From: Pseudomonas pseudonitroreducens
GTDB taxonomy: Bacteria; Pseudomonadota; Gammaproteobacteria; Pseudomonadales; Pseudomonadaceae
NCBI RefSeq assembly: GCF_021603645.1
Contig: NZ_BQHJ01000007.1
Location: 1-64,000, forward strand
Reading direction: 5' to 3'
Length of the DNA: 64,000 nt
Part shown: positions 8,323 through 18,310 of the stretch, piece after piece
Layout: each line of letters starts with the position of its first letter
How positions within the stretch are numbered: position 1 is the first letter of the stretch
The notes under the pieces: model-generated
Told to the model about the DNA's origin: nothing
The model's input: only the letters and a program-made list of their open reading frames with translations
Databases searched by the model: none
Translations under genes and position numbers: made by a program

Positions 8323-9066
8323 TCAGCGATTCGCCGCTGCCACGATCAGCGCCTTCATCTCGGCAACCGCCTGCTTGAAGCCGACGAACAGCGCGTGGGC
8401 AACGATGGCGTGGCCGATGTTCAGCTCGTTGATCCCGGCGATCGCCGCTACCGGCTCGGCGTTGTGGTAGTGCAGGCCGTGGCCGGCGTTGACGATCAGC
8501 CCGTGGGACAGACCGAACTCCACACCATCACGGATGCGCGCCAGCTCATGGGCGGCTTCAGCCGGGTTGTGTGCATCGGCGTAGCGGCCGGTGTGCAACT
8601 CGACGGCCGGCGCACCAATACGTGCAGAAGCCTCGATCTGACGCTGGTCCGGATCGATGAACAGCGACACTTCGCAACCGGCGGCCGCCAGGCGCTGCAC
8701 CGCTTCGCGGATGCGTGCTTCCTGGCCAGCGACGTCCAGGCCGCCTTCGGTGGTCAGCTCCTGGCGGGTTTCCGGCACCAGGCAGACATGGGCCGGGCGG
8801 ATGATCTCGGCGAACTTCATCATCTCCTCGGTGACGCCCATCTCGAAGTTCATGCGCGTCTGCAGCACTTCGGCGAGCACGCGCACGTCGCGGTCCTGGA
8901 TGTGCCGGCGGTCCTCGCGCAGGTGCACGGTGATGCCATCGGCGCCGGCTTCCTCGGCGTCCAGCGCGGCTTTCACCGGGTCGGGATAACGGGTGCCGCG
9001 GGCCTGGCGCAGGGTGGCGACGTGGTCGATGTTCACGCCGAGCAGGATACGGTTGGCTTCAGTCAC
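8323..9066 (-). CDS. pdxJ: Pyridoxine 5'-phosphate synthase
   Basis: PdxJ condenses 3-amino-2-oxopropyl phosphate with 1-deoxyxylulose 5-phosphate to form pyridoxine 5'-phosphate, the last step of the DXP-dependent vitamin B6 route. The 247-residue TIM barrel has [17 protein letters not shown] at the N terminus, [16 protein letters not shown], the glutamate-bearing [20 protein letters not shown] and AGHGLHYHN. The start overlaps the recO stop by eight bases, the usual gamma-proteobacterial arrangement. Confidence 0.96.
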   Translation of the reverse strand: MTEANRILLGVNIDHVATLRQARGTRYPDPVKAALDAEEAGADGITVHLREDRRHIQDRDVRVLAEVLQTRMNFEMGVTEEMMKFAEIIRPAHVCLVPETRQELTTEGGLDVAGQEARIREAVQRLAAAGCEVSLFIDPDQRQIEASARIGAPAVELHTGRYADAHNPAEAAHELARIRDGVEFGLSHGLIVNAGHGLHYHNAEPVAAIAGINELNIGHAIVAHALFVGFKQAVAEMKALIVAAANR

Positions 9067-9763
9067 GGGAGTTGTCCTTGCGATTCATGAAGAGCTCGCG
9101 GCTGACCAGCGGTCGGCCGCCAAGATGGGGCGCCAGAGCCTGGCGCATCAGGCGCTTGGCTGCCGCCAGGGCACCGGGGGCACTCCAGTCGGCTTCGGCC
9201 ATGGCCAGCAGGTCGGCACCATGGAACAGGCCCGGCTGCAGGCTGCCGACCGGCTCGAGGCCCGAGTCGGGCAGCAGGCGGTAGAGACCGTCGGGGGCGA
9301 CGCTCTGGCCGACGATATCGGTGTCCAGGGAAAAACCATAGCCCAGGTCGTCCAGCAGGCGCCATTCGAAGGAGCGCAGCAGCGGCTCCAGCGGCCTGCC
9401 AGCCGCCAGCAGTGGCAGGGTCGCGCGGTAGTGCTCGAACAGCACGGGATGCGGGTCTTCCGCCGGCAGCAGGCGGATCATCAGCTCGTTCAGGTACAGG
9501 CCGCTGAACAGCGCCTCGCCACTGAGCAGATTGGGAATGCCATGGGGTTCCAGGCGCACGACATTCTTCAGCTCGCTGCGCCCGCGGAACTCGGCTTCCA
9601 GCGGCACGAACGGCCGCGCCAGCGCACCGGCCTTGCCCCGCGCGCCGCGCAGCACAGCACGCAGACGCCCCTGCGGGGTGAAGAAATCCACCAGCGCGCT
9701 GGTTTCCTTGTAGGGACGGCTGTGCAGGACGAAGGCGGCTTGGGCAGTGGAAGCGAGGCTCAT
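9059..9763 (-). CDS. recO: DNA repair protein RecO
   Basis: RecO works with RecR to load RecA on SSB-coated single-stranded DNA in gap repair. The 234-residue protein shows the N-terminal OB-fold ([33 protein letters not shown]) and the helical C-terminal domain ([34 protein letters not shown]). No zinc-binding cysteines are visible, as in other gamma-proteobacterial RecO proteins. It lies between era and pdxJ in the conserved order, with an 88-base gap after era and an eight-base overlap into pdxJ. Confidence 0.94.
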   Translation of the reverse strand: MSLASTAQAAFVLHSRPYKETSALVDFFTPQGRLRAVLRGARGKAGALARPFVPLEAEFRGRSELKNVVRLEPHGIPNLLSGEALFSGLYLNELMIRLLPAEDPHPVLFEHYRATLPLLAAGRPLEPLLRSFEWRLLDDLGYGFSLDTDIVGQSVAPDGLYRLLPDSGLEPVGSLQPGLFHGADLLAMAEADWSAPGALAAAKRLMRQALAPHLGGRPLVSRELFMNRKDNSRD

Positions 9764-9819
9764 GGCGCTACGCCTGGAGTGGAAGTCGGGAGGCGGACGC
9801 CCTCAGGCGCCCGAAGGGT

Positions 9820-9845
9820 GCGCCCCGCGAAAGATCGCGGGGCGC
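9820..9845. other. Intercistronic hairpin between era and recO
   Basis: GCGCCCCGCGA and TCGCGGGGCGC form a perfect 11-bp stem around an AAGA loop (loop TCTT on the transcribed strand). No T-run follows, so an mRNA-stabilising or processing hairpin is more likely than a terminator. Confidence 0.5.
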
Positions 9846-9851
9846 CGAGGG

Positions 9852-10793
9852 TCAGAGGTCGCCGTAGCCCAGCGAACGCAGTGCGCGCTCGTCGTCGGAC
9901 CAGCCGCCCTTCACTTTCACCCAGAGGTTGAGCATGACCTTGGAATCGAACAGCACTTCCATGTCCTTGCGCGCGTTCTGGCCGATGCTTTTGATGCGCT
10001 CGCCCTTCTCGCCGATGATGATCTTCTTCTGGCCGTCGCGTTCGACCAGGATCAGCGCATGGATGTGCAGGATAGGACCGTCCTGCTTGAACTCCTCGAT
10101 CTCCACGGTGACCTGGTACGGCAGCTCGGCGCCGAGTTGGCGCATGATCTTCTCGCGCACCAGTTCGGCGGCAAGAAAGCGGCTGCTGCGGTCGGTGATC
10201 TGGTCTTCCGGGAAGAAGTGCTCGCTCTCCGGCAGGCGCTCGGCCACCAGGGACTCCAGCACGTCAAGGTTCTGCCCGTGTTGGGCGGAAATCGGCACGA
10301 CTTCGGCGTTCGGCAGCTGTTCGGCCAGCCACTGCAGATGCGGCAGCAGGTCGCCCTTGTCTTCCATGCGGTCAACCTTGTTCACCGCCAGCAGGACCGG
10401 GCAGCTCACGTACTTGACCTTGTCGTAGACCATCTGGTCTTCGTCGGTCCAGCGGTTGCGGTCGACGACGAAGATCACCACATCGACGTCCTTCAGCGCG
10501 GCACTGGCCGAACGGTTCATGTAGCGGTTGAGCGCCTTGTCGTTGTCCTTGTGCAGGCCAGGGGTGTCGACATACACCGCCTGTACATCACCCTCGGTCT
10601 TGATGCCCAGCAGGGTGTGGCGGGTGGTCTGCGGCTTGCGCGAGGTAATCGCCAGTTTCTGCCCGAGGATATGGTTGAGCAGGGTCGATTTGCCGACGTT
10701 GGGGCGACCAACGATCGCGACGTAGCCGCAGCGAACGACTCCTGCTTCATCTTGCTCGGATGGGTCGTGCTGGTCTTGCTCGTGATCATTCAT
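9852..10793 (-). CDS. era: GTPase Era
   Basis: Era is an essential GTPase that binds the 3' end of 16S rRNA during 30S maturation. The 313-residue protein has G1 [14 protein letters not shown]2 region [10 protein letters not shown]3 DTPGLH, G4 NKVD and G5 SAQ, and a C-terminal KH domain with [13 protein letters not shown]. The start was placed at the ATG at 10793, which has GGAG seven bases upstream; the ATG at 10799 is too close to that site and the longest open frame reaches well into rnc. The gene overlaps the rnc stop by eight bases. Confidence 0.95.
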   Translation of the reverse strand: MNDHEQDQHDPSEQDEAGVVRCGYVAIVGRPNVGKSTLLNHILGQKLAITSRKPQTTRHTLLGIKTEGDVQAVYVDTPGLHKDNDKALNRYMNRSASAALKDVDVVIFVVDRNRWTDEDQMVYDKVKYVSCPVLLAVNKVDRMEDKGDLLPHLQWLAEQLPNAEVVPISAQHGQNLDVLESLVAERLPESEHFFPEDQITDRSSRFLAAELVREKIMRQLGAELPYQVTVEIEEFKQDGPILHIHALILVERDGQKKIIIGEKGERIKSIGQNARKDMEVLFDSKVMLNLWVKVKGGWSDDERALRSLGYGDL

Positions 10794-11478
10794 GGCCATT
10801 CTCCACGCCCAGGGCCGCCAGGGCGGCGGCAGCGGCCACCTGCTCGGCGATACGGCGGCTGCCGCCGTGACCATGGGTCTTGTCATTCAACAGGGCAACC
10901 TCGCACTCGACGAAGAAGGTGCGGCAATGCGGCTCGCCCTGGATATCCACCACGTCGTAACGCGGCAGTTCGCACCCGCGCGACTGCAGGAACTCCTGCA
11001 GGCGGGTCTTGGGATCCTTGTTGGTATCCACCGGGGTCAACTCGCGCAACTGCGGGCCGAGCCAGGCCATGATCCGCTCGCGGGCGGAGTCCATGCCGGT
11101 GTCCAGATAAATGGCGCCGATCAGCGCCTCCATGGCGTCTGCCAGGATCGACTCGCGACGGAAACCGCCGCTCTTCAGCTCGCCCGAGCCCAGTCGCAGG
11201 TAATCCCCGATTTCGAAACCGCGAGCCAGCAGGGCCAGGGTCTCGCCTTTCACCAGTCGCGCGCGCAGGCGTGACAGCTGGCCTTCGCGGGCCTGGGGAA
11301 AGTGGGTGAACAGAGCTTCGCCGATGACGAAGTTGAGGATGGCGTCACCGAGGAACTCCAGGCGCTCGTTGTTGCGCCCGGCGAAACTGCGATGGGTCAG
11401 CGCCAGGACCATCAGGTCCTGGTCGCGGAAGGTGTAGCCAAGCTTGCGCTCGAGTCGATCCAGGCTGTTGTTACTCAC
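10786..11478 (-). CDS. rnc: Ribonuclease III
   Basis: RNase III cleaves double-stranded RNA in rRNA precursors and mRNAs. The 230-residue protein contains the signature [14 protein letters not shown], the second acidic cluster [18 protein letters not shown], and a C-terminal double-stranded RNA-binding domain ([11 protein letters not shown] to [15 protein letters not shown]). The start overlaps the stop of the upstream DUF4845 gene by four bases, and the end overlaps era, so three genes are coupled. Confidence 0.96.
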   Translation of the reverse strand: MSNNSLDRLERKLGYTFRDQDLMVLALTHRSFAGRNNERLEFLGDAILNFVIGEALFTHFPQAREGQLSRLRARLVKGETLALLARGFEIGDYLRLGSGELKSGGFRRESILADAMEALIGAIYLDTGMDSARERIMAWLGPQLRELTPVDTNKDPKTRLQEFLQSRGCELPRYDVVDIQGEPHCRTFFVECEVALLNDKTHGHGGSRRIAEQVAAAAALAALGVENGHE

Positions 11479-11852
11479 GGCATTCGTACACGGAATTCTT
11501 TGTCAAATTTCACCACCAGGTCGATGTTCTGTACCAGTGGCTCGCGTTTTTCGTATTTCAGGTGGGCGCGGAACTCGTTGTTCTCGAGCTTCACGTCCAG
11601 GGCATCTTCCAGATTGAGGTCACGGATGTTGTTGAGCATCAGCGCCTTGTTCACATAGGCGTAGAACTCCGGAACCGAGTGCACTTCCGCGGCCTTGTCG
11701 GTTTCCACCGAAGTAACGGCCTTCTCGATGGCGTAGTAGTCCATGTAGTGCGGAATGATCTTGAACGCGGCGCTGGCAAGGAATGCCACGACGGCAAGCA
11801 CGACCAGCCAACCCAGCAACGACATTCCCTTCTGCGAACGTGCGTACGTCAT
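11475..11852 (-). CDS. DUF4845 family membrane-anchored protein
   Basis: The 125-residue protein starts [20 protein letters not shown], where KGMSLLGW followed by a hydrophobic helix resembles a type IV pilin-like N terminus. The rest ([36 protein letters not shown]) matches the small protein conserved between lepB and rnc in Pseudomonas. Its function is unknown. It is probably exported and anchored by the N-terminal helix. The stop overlaps rnc by four bases; 144 bases separate it from lepB. Confidence 0.85.
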   Translation of the reverse strand: MTYARSQKGMSLLGWLVVLAVVAFLASAAFKIIPHYMDYYAIEKAVTSVETDKAAEVHSVPEFYAYVNKALMLNNIRDLNLEDALDVKLENNEFRAHLKYEKREPLVQNIDLVVKFDKEFRVRMP

Positions 11853-11911
11853 ATCGACCTCATGTCGGTATCTTTCTTATTTGCCCGCCAGGCGCGGCGG
11901 GTCCAAGTAAA

Positions 11912-11953
11912 GCGGGGCTGCCTCGCTCCCCGCGTGCAGCCCCGCCCTTTTTT
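11912..11953 (+). terminator. Hairpin with T-run facing the plus strand
   Basis: GCGGGGCTGC (11912-11921) pairs with GCAGCCCCGC (11936-11945), and a T-run follows at 11948-11953. The flanking genes lepB and DUF4845 are on the minus strand, so the intrinsic-terminator orientation is antisense to them. Confidence 0.55.
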
Positions 11954-11996
11954 CTAGCATCGTTCCAGCGTTGCCGGCCTGGACCGTCTCACAAGT

Positions 11997-12851
11997 TTAG
12001 TGAATCACACCAACTCGCGAGAAATTCGGCATGTTACGCATCTTCGGGTCCGGCCAGCTCATCCAGACCGCGAACGCCTTGCCGACGATATTGCGGTCCG
12101 GAACCATGCCCAGCAGCTCCTTCGGAATCTTCGGATCGTTCCAGTAGCGGCTGTCGTTGGAGTTGTCGCGGTTGTCGCCCATCATGAAGTAATGGCCGGC
12201 CGGCACTTTCCACTGCTTGCCCGGCTCGATGCGGAAGCGGGTCATTTCCTTGCGGATCATGTGCTCCACGGTGCCCAGCTTCTCCTGGTACAGGGTCACG
12301 CTGCCCAGGGTGCCCGGCTCCTCGCCCACCAGCGACTCGGCCACGGCCTGGTCGTTGATGTACAGGCGCTTGTCGCTGGTGTAGCGGATGGTGTCACCCG
12401 GCACGCCGATGACCCGCTTGATGTAGTTGATGTTCGGGTCGCTGGGATAGCGGAACACCATGACATCGCCACGCTGCGGGTCTCCCACCGGGATCACCTT
12501 GGTGTCCAGCACCGGCAGGCGGATGCCGTAGGCAAACTTGTTCACCAGGATGAAATCACCCACTTCCAGCGTCGGCTTCATCGAGCCGGACGGAATCTGG
12601 AACGGCTCGACCAGGAACGAACGCAGCACCAGTACGATGAACAGCACCGGGAAGAACGACTTGCCGTACTCGACGAGCACCGGCTCCTTGTTGAGCTTCT
12701 CCAGCACTTCCGGGTCGGGCTCGCCGACCGTGCCCTCGTAGGCGGAAATGGCTGCCCGGCGGCGCGGTGCGAACAGCACCAGGTCCACCAGGGCGAGAAC
12801 GCCGCAAACTGCGACGGCAATCACCAGCAACAGCGGGAAATTCAGGGTCAT
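11997..12851 (-). CDS. lepB: Signal peptidase I
   Basis: LepB removes signal peptides from exported proteins at the outer face of the inner membrane. The 284-residue protein has two N-terminal transmembrane segments (FPLLLVIAVAVCGVLALVDLVLF; FFPVLFIVLVLRSFLVEPF), box B with the nucleophile Ser in IPSGSMKPTL, box D with the general-base Lys in GDVMVFRYPSDPNINYIKRVIG, and box E GDNRDNSNDSRYW. The ATG at 12851 follows the lepA stop by five bases; an in-frame TTG at 12860 is unlikely. Confidence 0.96.
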   Translation of the reverse strand: MTLNFPLLLVIAVAVCGVLALVDLVLFAPRRRAAISAYEGTVGEPDPEVLEKLNKEPVLVEYGKSFFPVLFIVLVLRSFLVEPFQIPSGSMKPTLEVGDFILVNKFAYGIRLPVLDTKVIPVGDPQRGDVMVFRYPSDPNINYIKRVIGVPGDTIRYTSDKRLYINDQAVAESLVGEEPGTLGSVTLYQEKLGTVEHMIRKEMTRFRIEPGKQWKVPAGHYFMMGDNRDNSNDSRYWNDPKIPKELLGMVPDRNIVGKAFAVWMSWPDPKMRNMPNFSRVGVIH

Positions 12852-12856
12852 AGGGT

Positions 12857-14656
12857 TCAACTGTCCACTTTGAGCACAGCGAGGAAGGCTTCCTGCGGAA
12901 TCTCCACGCTACCGACCTGCTTCATCCTTTTCTTACCGGCCTTCTGCTTCTCCAGCAGCTTGCGCTTACGGCTCACGTCACCACCGTAGCACTTAGCCAG
13001 CACGTTCTTCCTGAGCGCCTTGACCGTCGAACGAGCGATGATCTGCCCGCCGATGGCTGCCTGAATCGCGACGTCGAACATCTGCCGCGGAATCAATTCC
13101 TTCATCTTCTCCACCAGTTGACGGCCCTTGTAGGGGGCGTTGTCACGGTGGACGATCAGAGCGAGGGCGTCGACCTTCTCGCCGTTGATCAGCACATCGA
13201 GACGCACCAGGTTGGCCGGCTCGAAGCGATCGAAGCTGTAGTCCAGCGAAGCATAGCCACGGCTGGTGGACTTCAGGCGGTCGAAGAAGTCCAGCACCAC
13301 TTCGTTCATTGGCAGGTCGTAGATCACCTGGACCTGGCCGCTGAGGAAGTGCATGTCGCGCTGGACGCCACGCTTCTCGATGCACAGGGTAATGACGTTG
13401 CCCAGGTGCTCCTGAGGCACAAGAATCGTCGCGCGGCAGATCGGCTCGCGCATTTCATCGATGGACGAGAGGTCGGGCAGCTTGGACGGGTTGTCGACAT
13501 AGAGGATGTCGCCGTTCTTCTGCACGATCTCGAAGATCACGGTCGGTGCGGTGGTAATCAGGTCCAGGTCGTATTCGCGCTCCAGGCGCTCCTGGATGAT
13601 CTCCATGTGCAGCATGCCGAGGAAACCGATACGGAAGCCGAAGCCCAGGGCCTCGGAGCTTTCCGGCTCGTACTGCAGCGCGGCGTCGTTCAGGGTCAGC
13701 TTCTGCAGGGCTTCGCGGAAGTCTTCGAAGTCATCGGAGCTGACCGGGAACAGGCCGGCGTAGACCTGCGGCTTGATGCGTTTGAAGCCCGGCAGCACGT
13801 CCACGTCGGGCGTGTTGTTCAGGGTCAGGGTGTCGCCCACCGGGGCACCGAGAATGTCCTTGATGCCGGCGATGATGAAGCCCACTTCGCCGGCCTTGAG
13901 GTCCGGAGTCTCGGTGTGCTTGGGGGTGAAGACGCCGACGCTGTCCACCTGGTGGACCTTCCCGGTGGACTTCACCAGGATCTTGTCGCCTTTCTTCACC
14001 CGGCCGTGCTTGACGCGCACCAGCGAGACCACGCCCAGGTAGTTGTCGAACCAGGAGTCGATGATCAGCGCCTGCAGCGGGGCGTCGATCTCGCCTTCGG
14101 GCGCCGGGATGGCGGTGACCAGGCGCTCCAGTACATCTTCCACGCCCATGCCGCTCTTGGCCGAGCAGGCTACGGCGTCAGTGGCGTCGATGCCGATGAT
14201 GCTTTCGATCTCGTCCTTCACGCGGTCCGGGTCGGCCTGCGGCAGGTCCATCTTGTTCAGCACGGGCATCACTTCCAGGCCCTGCTCGATGGCGGTGTAG
14301 CAGTTGGCGACCGACTGCGCTTCCACGCCCTGGCCTGCGTCCACCACCAGCAGCGCGCCTTCGCAGGCGGCCAGCGAGCGGCTGACTTCGTAGGTGAAGT
14401 CGACGTGGCCGGGGGTATCGATGAAGTTCAGCTGGTAGGTCTTGCCGTCCTTCGCCTTGTAGTGAAGGGTGACGCTGTGCGCCTTGATGGTGATGCCGCG
14501 CTCACGCTCCAGGTCCATGGAGTCCAGAACCTGGGCCTCCATCTCGCGGTCGGACAGGCCGCCGCACATCTGGATGAAGCGGTCTGCCAGCGTCGACTTG
14601 CCATGGTCGATGTGGGCGATGATGGAGAAATTGCGGATATGACTCAGGTCACTCAC
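12857..14656 (-). CDS. lepA: Elongation factor 4 (LepA)
   Basis: LepA is a ribosome-associated GTPase related to EF-G. With a GTG start at 14656 the product is 599 residues, the usual family length, beginning [20 protein letters not shown]. The G1 loop [10 protein letters not shown]3 DTPGHVDF and G4 NKMD are visible, and the LepA-specific C-terminal domain includes [20 protein letters not shown] and KKRMKQVG. The in-frame extension to 14761 runs into the terminator behind mucD and is not used. lepB follows after five bases. Confidence 0.96.
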   Translation of the reverse strand: MSDLSHIRNFSIIAHIDHGKSTLADRFIQMCGGLSDREMEAQVLDSMDLERERGITIKAHSVTLHYKAKDGKTYQLNFIDTPGHVDFTYEVSRSLAACEGALLVVDAGQGVEAQSVANCYTAIEQGLEVMPVLNKMDLPQADPDRVKDEIESIIGIDATDAVACSAKSGMGVEDVLERLVTAIPAPEGEIDAPLQALIIDSWFDNYLGVVSLVRVKHGRVKKGDKILVKSTGKVHQVDSVGVFTPKHTETPDLKAGEVGFIIAGIKDILGAPVGDTLTLNNTPDVDVLPGFKRIKPQVYAGLFPVSSDDFEDFREALQKLTLNDAALQYEPESSEALGFGFRIGFLGMLHMEIIQERLEREYDLDLITTAPTVIFEIVQKNGDILYVDNPSKLPDLSSIDEMREPICRATILVPQEHLGNVITLCIEKRGVQRDMHFLSGQVQVIYDLPMNEVVLDFFDRLKSTSRGYASLDYSFDRFEPANLVRLDVLINGEKVDALALIVHRDNAPYKGRQLVEKMKELIPRQMFDVAIQAAIGGQIIARSTVKALRKNVLAKCYGGDVSRKRKLLEKQKAGKKRMKQVGSVEIPQEAFLAVLKVDS

Positions 14657-14762
14657 GGCGAACACACTCGGAAGGCTGAAGGCGGCGGTCCGCCGAAAAA
14701 TAGCCGGGGAGTTTACCTGAATACAGCCAGGGGCGTCACGCCGCGCCGGACGGTCAGGCATG

Positions 14763-14790
14763 AAAAAGGGCGGTCGAGACCGCCCTTTTT
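14763..14790 (-). terminator. Rho-independent terminator after mucD
   Basis: AAAAAGGGCGGTC (14763-14775) and GACCGCCCTTTTT (14778-14790) form a 13-bp inverted repeat with A and T runs at the ends. It lies 13 bases past the mucD stop and can work in both directions, separating mucD from lepA. Confidence 0.85.
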
Positions 14791-14803
14791 CGGTGCGCCA
14801 ACC

Positions 14804-16225
14804 TTATTCGGTCAGCTTGAAGGTGATGAAGCTCGCACGGCCCTGGCGCAGCACGCGCATGGAGATCGAACGATCCTTCGGCAGCGCCTTGGCGATTTCG
14901 CTGAAGGTTTTCGAAGAATCCACTGCACGGTTGTTCAGGTGGGTGATGACGTCGCCCGCACGCAGGCCGATCATCGCCGCCGGTCCACCCTGCACTTCCT
15001 TGATCACCACACCGCCCTTGATATCCAGGGACTTGCGCTGCTCGGCAGTCAGCTCCGCCACGGTCACGCCCATGCGGTTGCTGCTGCGCTCGGCGCCCTT
15101 GCCTTCGACCGCGGCAACGGCATCGTCGTCGTCCGGCAGGCTGCCGATGGTCATGCTCAGGGTCTGGCGCTTATTGTCACGGATGACTTCCAGGGACGCC
15201 TTGTCGCCGGGCTTCATGTTGCCCACCAGGTGCGGCAGGTCGGCGGATTCGTTGATGGTCTGGCCATTCAGGCTGAGGATCACGTCCCCCACCTGCAGGC
15301 CGCCCTTGGCTGCCGGGCCATCTTCCACCAACTGCGCCACCAGCGCGCCGGCCGGCTTGTCGAGGCCGAAGGACTCAGCCAGATCCTTGTTCACTTCCTG
15401 GATCACCACGCCCAGCCAGCCACGGTTGACCTTGCCGCCAGCCTTGAGCTGATCGGCGACGTTCAGCGCCACATCGATCGGGATCGCGAACGAAAGCCCC
15501 ATGAAGCCGCCGGAACGAGTGAATATCTGCGAGTTGATGCCCACCACTTCACCCTGCAGGTTCAGCAGCGGGCCGCCGGAGTTACCCGGGTTGATCGCCA
15601 CGTCGGTCTGGATGAACGGCACGTAGTTCTCGTTCGGCAGGCTACGGCCCTTGGCGCTGACGATACCGGCCGTCACCGAGTGATCGAAGCCGAACGGCGA
15701 ACCGATGGCCAGCACCCACTCACCGACCTTCAGCTTGTCGGAATCGCCCAGCTTGAGCGTCGGCAGACCCTTGGCGTCGATTTTCAGCACGGCCACATCG
15801 CTGCGCGGATCGGCACCGACCAGCTTGGCCTTGTGCTCGCTGCGATCGGACAGGCGCACGAGGATCTCGTCAGCGTCGGCCACCACATGGTTGTTGGTGA
15901 GGATGTAGCCATCATCGGAAATGATGAAGCCCGAGCCCAGCGACTGGGCTTCACGCTGCTGGCCACGGGGCGCCTGCCCCTGGCCGCGGGGAATGCTGCG
16001 TTCGAAGAATTCGCGCAGGCCCGGCGGCAGGCCGTCGAGGTCCGGAATGCCCATCTGCGCGTTGGAGCGATCGGGAAGCTTCTGCGTGGTACTGATGTTG
16101 ACCACCGCCGGCGAAGCCTTCTCGACCAGCGGCGTAAAGTCCGGTAGTTCAGCCCGCGCGGTGACCGACAGGCTCAGGGCCAGCAGGGCGACCAGCGCAG
16201 CCATGCTGCGTTTCAGGGTTTGCAT
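14804..16225 (-). CDS. mucD: Periplasmic serine protease MucD (DegP family)
   Basis: MucD is a DegP-like protease and chaperone that clears misfolded envelope proteins and dampens AlgU activity. The 473-residue protein has a signal peptide (ALVALLALSLSVTARAEL), the catalytic triad His in TNNHVV, Asp in DPRSDVAVL and Ser in NPGNSGGPL, and two PDZ domains (around GWLGVVIQEV and LTAEQRKSLDIKGGVVI). It is the last gene of the algU operon, 36 bases after mucC, and is followed by a strong terminator. Confidence 0.96.
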   Translation of the reverse strand: MQTLKRSMAALVALLALSLSVTARAELPDFTPLVEKASPAVVNISTTQKLPDRSNAQMGIPDLDGLPPGLREFFERSIPRGQGQAPRGQQREAQSLGSGFIISDDGYILTNNHVVADADEILVRLSDRSEHKAKLVGADPRSDVAVLKIDAKGLPTLKLGDSDKLKVGEWVLAIGSPFGFDHSVTAGIVSAKGRSLPNENYVPFIQTDVAINPGNSGGPLLNLQGEVVGINSQIFTRSGGFMGLSFAIPIDVALNVADQLKAGGKVNRGWLGVVIQEVNKDLAESFGLDKPAGALVAQLVEDGPAAKGGLQVGDVILSLNGQTINESADLPHLVGNMKPGDKASLEVIRDNKRQTLSMTIGSLPDDDDAVAAVEGKGAERSSNRMGVTVAELTAEQRKSLDIKGGVVIKEVQGGPAAMIGLRAGDVITHLNNRAVDSSKTFSEIAKALPKDRSISMRVLRQGRASFITFKLTE

Positions 16226-16261
16226 TGACTACAGCTCCCGTGATGTTGATTGGGAAGATCA

Positions 16262-16732
16262 CTAAACAGGGCCGGGCGGCCCACCGACCAGCGCACGCAG
16301 CACAACCGGTTGCATCGCCGGATCATCCGTATGGCGTCGCGCGTAGTGACGCACCAGCAGCCAGGTCAGCAGAAATCCCGCCAGCCCGGCCACGATGATG
16401 AGAGGTTCCCTCAGATCGAAGCATGCCGCCAGCAGCGCCAGCGCGAACAGTCCGATCAGTGGGGAAAGATAGAAAAGCAGGGCGCTCTTGAGCAGAAGCT
16501 CTTCGTCCATGCCAAGCAGGATTTCATCGCCTGGCTTAAGGCTCGATGAAGCCGGACTCCAGGGGATCGACGTGGTTACGCGGCCACGCCGCTGGAGAAG
16601 CCCCAGTCGCTCACCCAGCCCATGACCGCAAGCGGCGTTGGCTGAACATCCCGAGCAGGTGGAGCGGCGCAGCGTTTCGACCTGGACAGCACCAGGCTCG
16701 ACCGCAATCACCCTCCCCCGCTCCTGGATCAC
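16262..16732 (-). CDS. mucC: RseC/MucC family regulator
   Basis: MucC is an inner-membrane protein of the algU operon related to RseC. The 156-residue protein has a Cys-rich N-terminal motif (CSGCSANAACG, four Cys residues that could bind metal or an iron-sulfur centre) followed by two transmembrane helices (SALLFYLSPLIGLFALALLAACF; LIIVAGLAGFLLTWLLV). Its role in sigma-factor control is modest and unclear in the literature. Its start overlaps the mucB stop by four bases. Confidence 0.93.
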   Translation of the reverse strand: MIQERGRVIAVEPGAVQVETLRRSTCSGCSANAACGHGLGERLGLLQRRGRVTTSIPWSPASSSLKPGDEILLGMDEELLLKSALLFYLSPLIGLFALALLAACFDLREPLIIVAGLAGFLLTWLLVRHYARRHTDDPAMQPVVLRALVGGPPGPV

Positions 16733-17673
16733 TGAGGCTGGGCTCCCGATGGCCGCATGGACAACGCCACGCGCTCGGCAGTACCACTGGGTATCTCGCC
16801 GACGACTGTCACCATGGTGCCGCCGTCTTCGCTGGCGAACCGCCTCGACACCACAGTGGTCGGGCCCAACTGGGTGCGGGCATCATCGACCTTGGCGCCA
16901 TGCAGCGGCTCGAGGAACACCGAGAAGCGCGCCAGGCCGTCGCCATAGGCCAGGCAAAGCACCTGGTCATTGGAAACCGGGCTGCGTTCCTGCAGCGTGC
17001 TGTTCAGGGTGAAGCCCGGCGGCACCCATTCGGAGTGCCAGTTGGTCTTCACTTCGGCGACCTTCGCTTCCTTCACCGGCTTGCATGCCGAGCTCGGCTG
17101 CAGCTCGCCGTCGTCCGGCGCCGCCATGTCGATGCGGGTGAATTGCAGGCGCTCGATGATCTGGCCCTTGTCGTTGAGCAGCAGGGACTTGAGCGGCAAG
17201 CCGGTCTGCTTGTCCAGGTGCAGCTCGAATCCGTAGCGATGCTGGTCACGCGGGATCACCGCCAGCACCACTGCCGGGCGGTCGGCAATGCGCGACTCGC
17301 CGGCGACGCGAACGTCATAGTAGGCGGACAGATCGGTCGGATTGAGCTTGCGTGCCGGCCACATCTCGCCGGTCGACACCTGGCCCGACATCCCCCCACC
17401 TACGCACTGGGTAGCGCCATCGACGCGCACCACTTCCTGGCGCGGCCCATCGACCTGGACCAGATGCTCGCGCACGGAGCCATCGCTCTCCACACGATGC
17501 CAGACATCGTGGGTGGTGAAGGCTCCGCTGCGCTCGTAGATGAAGGTACCCTGGAAGTTCTGTTGCTGATCAGCCTCGGAGAGGCGCTTGATCCAGTCCA
17601 ACGCATCGGCGGCCTGGACTGGCAATGCCAGCAGACCGCCGAGGAAGAACAACAGTGCTGTCGTAGCGCGCAT
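16729..17673 (-). CDS. mucB: Sigma factor AlgU negative regulatory protein MucB
   Basis: MucB (RseB homologue) binds the periplasmic part of MucA and shields it from site-1 cleavage by AlgW; displacement by lipid signals exposes MucA. The 314-residue protein has a signal peptide ending in VQAADA, the N-terminal LolA-like domain (NFQGTFIYERSGAFTTHDVWHRV) and the smaller C-terminal domain (WVPPGFTLNSTLQE through GDGLARFSVFLEPL). Two conserved Cys residues (TQCVGGG, SSACKPV) are present. It lies 21 bases after mucA. Confidence 0.95.
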   Translation of the reverse strand: MRATTALLFFLGGLLALPVQAADALDWIKRLSEADQQQNFQGTFIYERSGAFTTHDVWHRVESDGSVREHLVQVDGPRQEVVRVDGATQCVGGGMSGQVSTGEMWPARKLNPTDLSAYYDVRVAGESRIADRPAVVLAVIPRDQHRYGFELHLDKQTGLPLKSLLLNDKGQIIERLQFTRIDMAAPDDGELQPSSACKPVKEAKVAEVKTNWHSEWVPPGFTLNSTLQERSPVSNDQVLCLAYGDGLARFSVFLEPLHGAKVDDARTQLGPTTVVSRRFASEDGGTMVTVVGEIPSGTAERVALSMRPSGAQPQ

Positions 17674-17694
17674 GTCGCTCCTTAAGGTCGCAAA

Positions 17695-18279
17695 TCAGCG
17701 GCTTTCCAGGCTCGCGGCGCGTGCGTAAGGCAGGGCGCTGTCGGTGCCGCTGACGGCGGACTGCTGCGCGTGCTGACGCAGGTAACCCGGAAGACGCTGC
17801 TCGTGCCAGGTGGTCTGCCCGCCCTGGGCATTGGTGATCACCTGCGGCGCCTCGTCCTGAGTGTAGCCTGCCAATACCGCCGGGCCTTGCACTTGCGGCA
17901 GGGCGATCTGCGGAGTGGCGCCTTGCTGGGCAAGGCCGTTGGCAACACTGTCATCCTGGTGGTACATGCGCACACCGGCCAGCACGGCCAGGGTCACCGA
18001 GGCGGCGACGGCCAGGCGGCCAACGTTGCGCCAGGGATTGCGACTGCGCGGCGCCGGTACGGCCTCATCGGCCAATGCGGCGGAGACGGCAGCTGCAATG
18101 TCCAGCTTGGGCATGGCCGGCTCACGGTGCATCACTGCACGGGCCAGTTGGTAACGGGACCAGGTGGCCCGCAATTCGGCGTCCTCGCCGCAGGCTGCAA
18201 GCACACGCCGCAGCTCCAGCTCATCCGCTTCGTTATCCATAACAGCGGACAGCGACTCCTGCAGGGCTTCACGACTCAT
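17695..18279 (-). CDS. mucA: Anti-sigma factor MucA
   Basis: MucA is a single-pass inner-membrane protein that sequesters AlgU; its regulated proteolysis releases the sigma factor. With the ATG at 18279 it has 194 residues, the usual length, and starts MSREALQESLSAVMDNEADE. The cytoplasmic anti-sigma domain runs to about residue 80, followed by a transmembrane helix (RLAVAASVTLAVLAGV) and a periplasmic MucB-binding part ending ALPYARAASLESR. The frame is intact, without the truncations typical of mucoid isolates. It starts 31 bases after the algU stop. Confidence 0.96.
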   Translation of the reverse strand: MSREALQESLSAVMDNEADELELRRVLAACGEDAELRATWSRYQLARAVMHREPAMPKLDIAAAVSAALADEAVPAPRSRNPWRNVGRLAVAASVTLAVLAGVRMYHQDDSVANGLAQQGATPQIALPQVQGPAVLAGYTQDEAPQVITNAQGGQTTWHEQRLPGYLRQHAQQSAVSGTDSALPYARAASLESR

Positions 18280-18310
18280 AGCGGTACCTCTCTTGGCTTC
18301 TGCCGCTGTA

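Noticed and set aside
13118-16147. Plus-strand open frame of about 1,009 codons across lepA and mucD
   Set aside because: It lies opposite two certain genes and crosses the terminator between them; its composition (Ala, His, Gln, Asp rich) is that of an antisense shadow.
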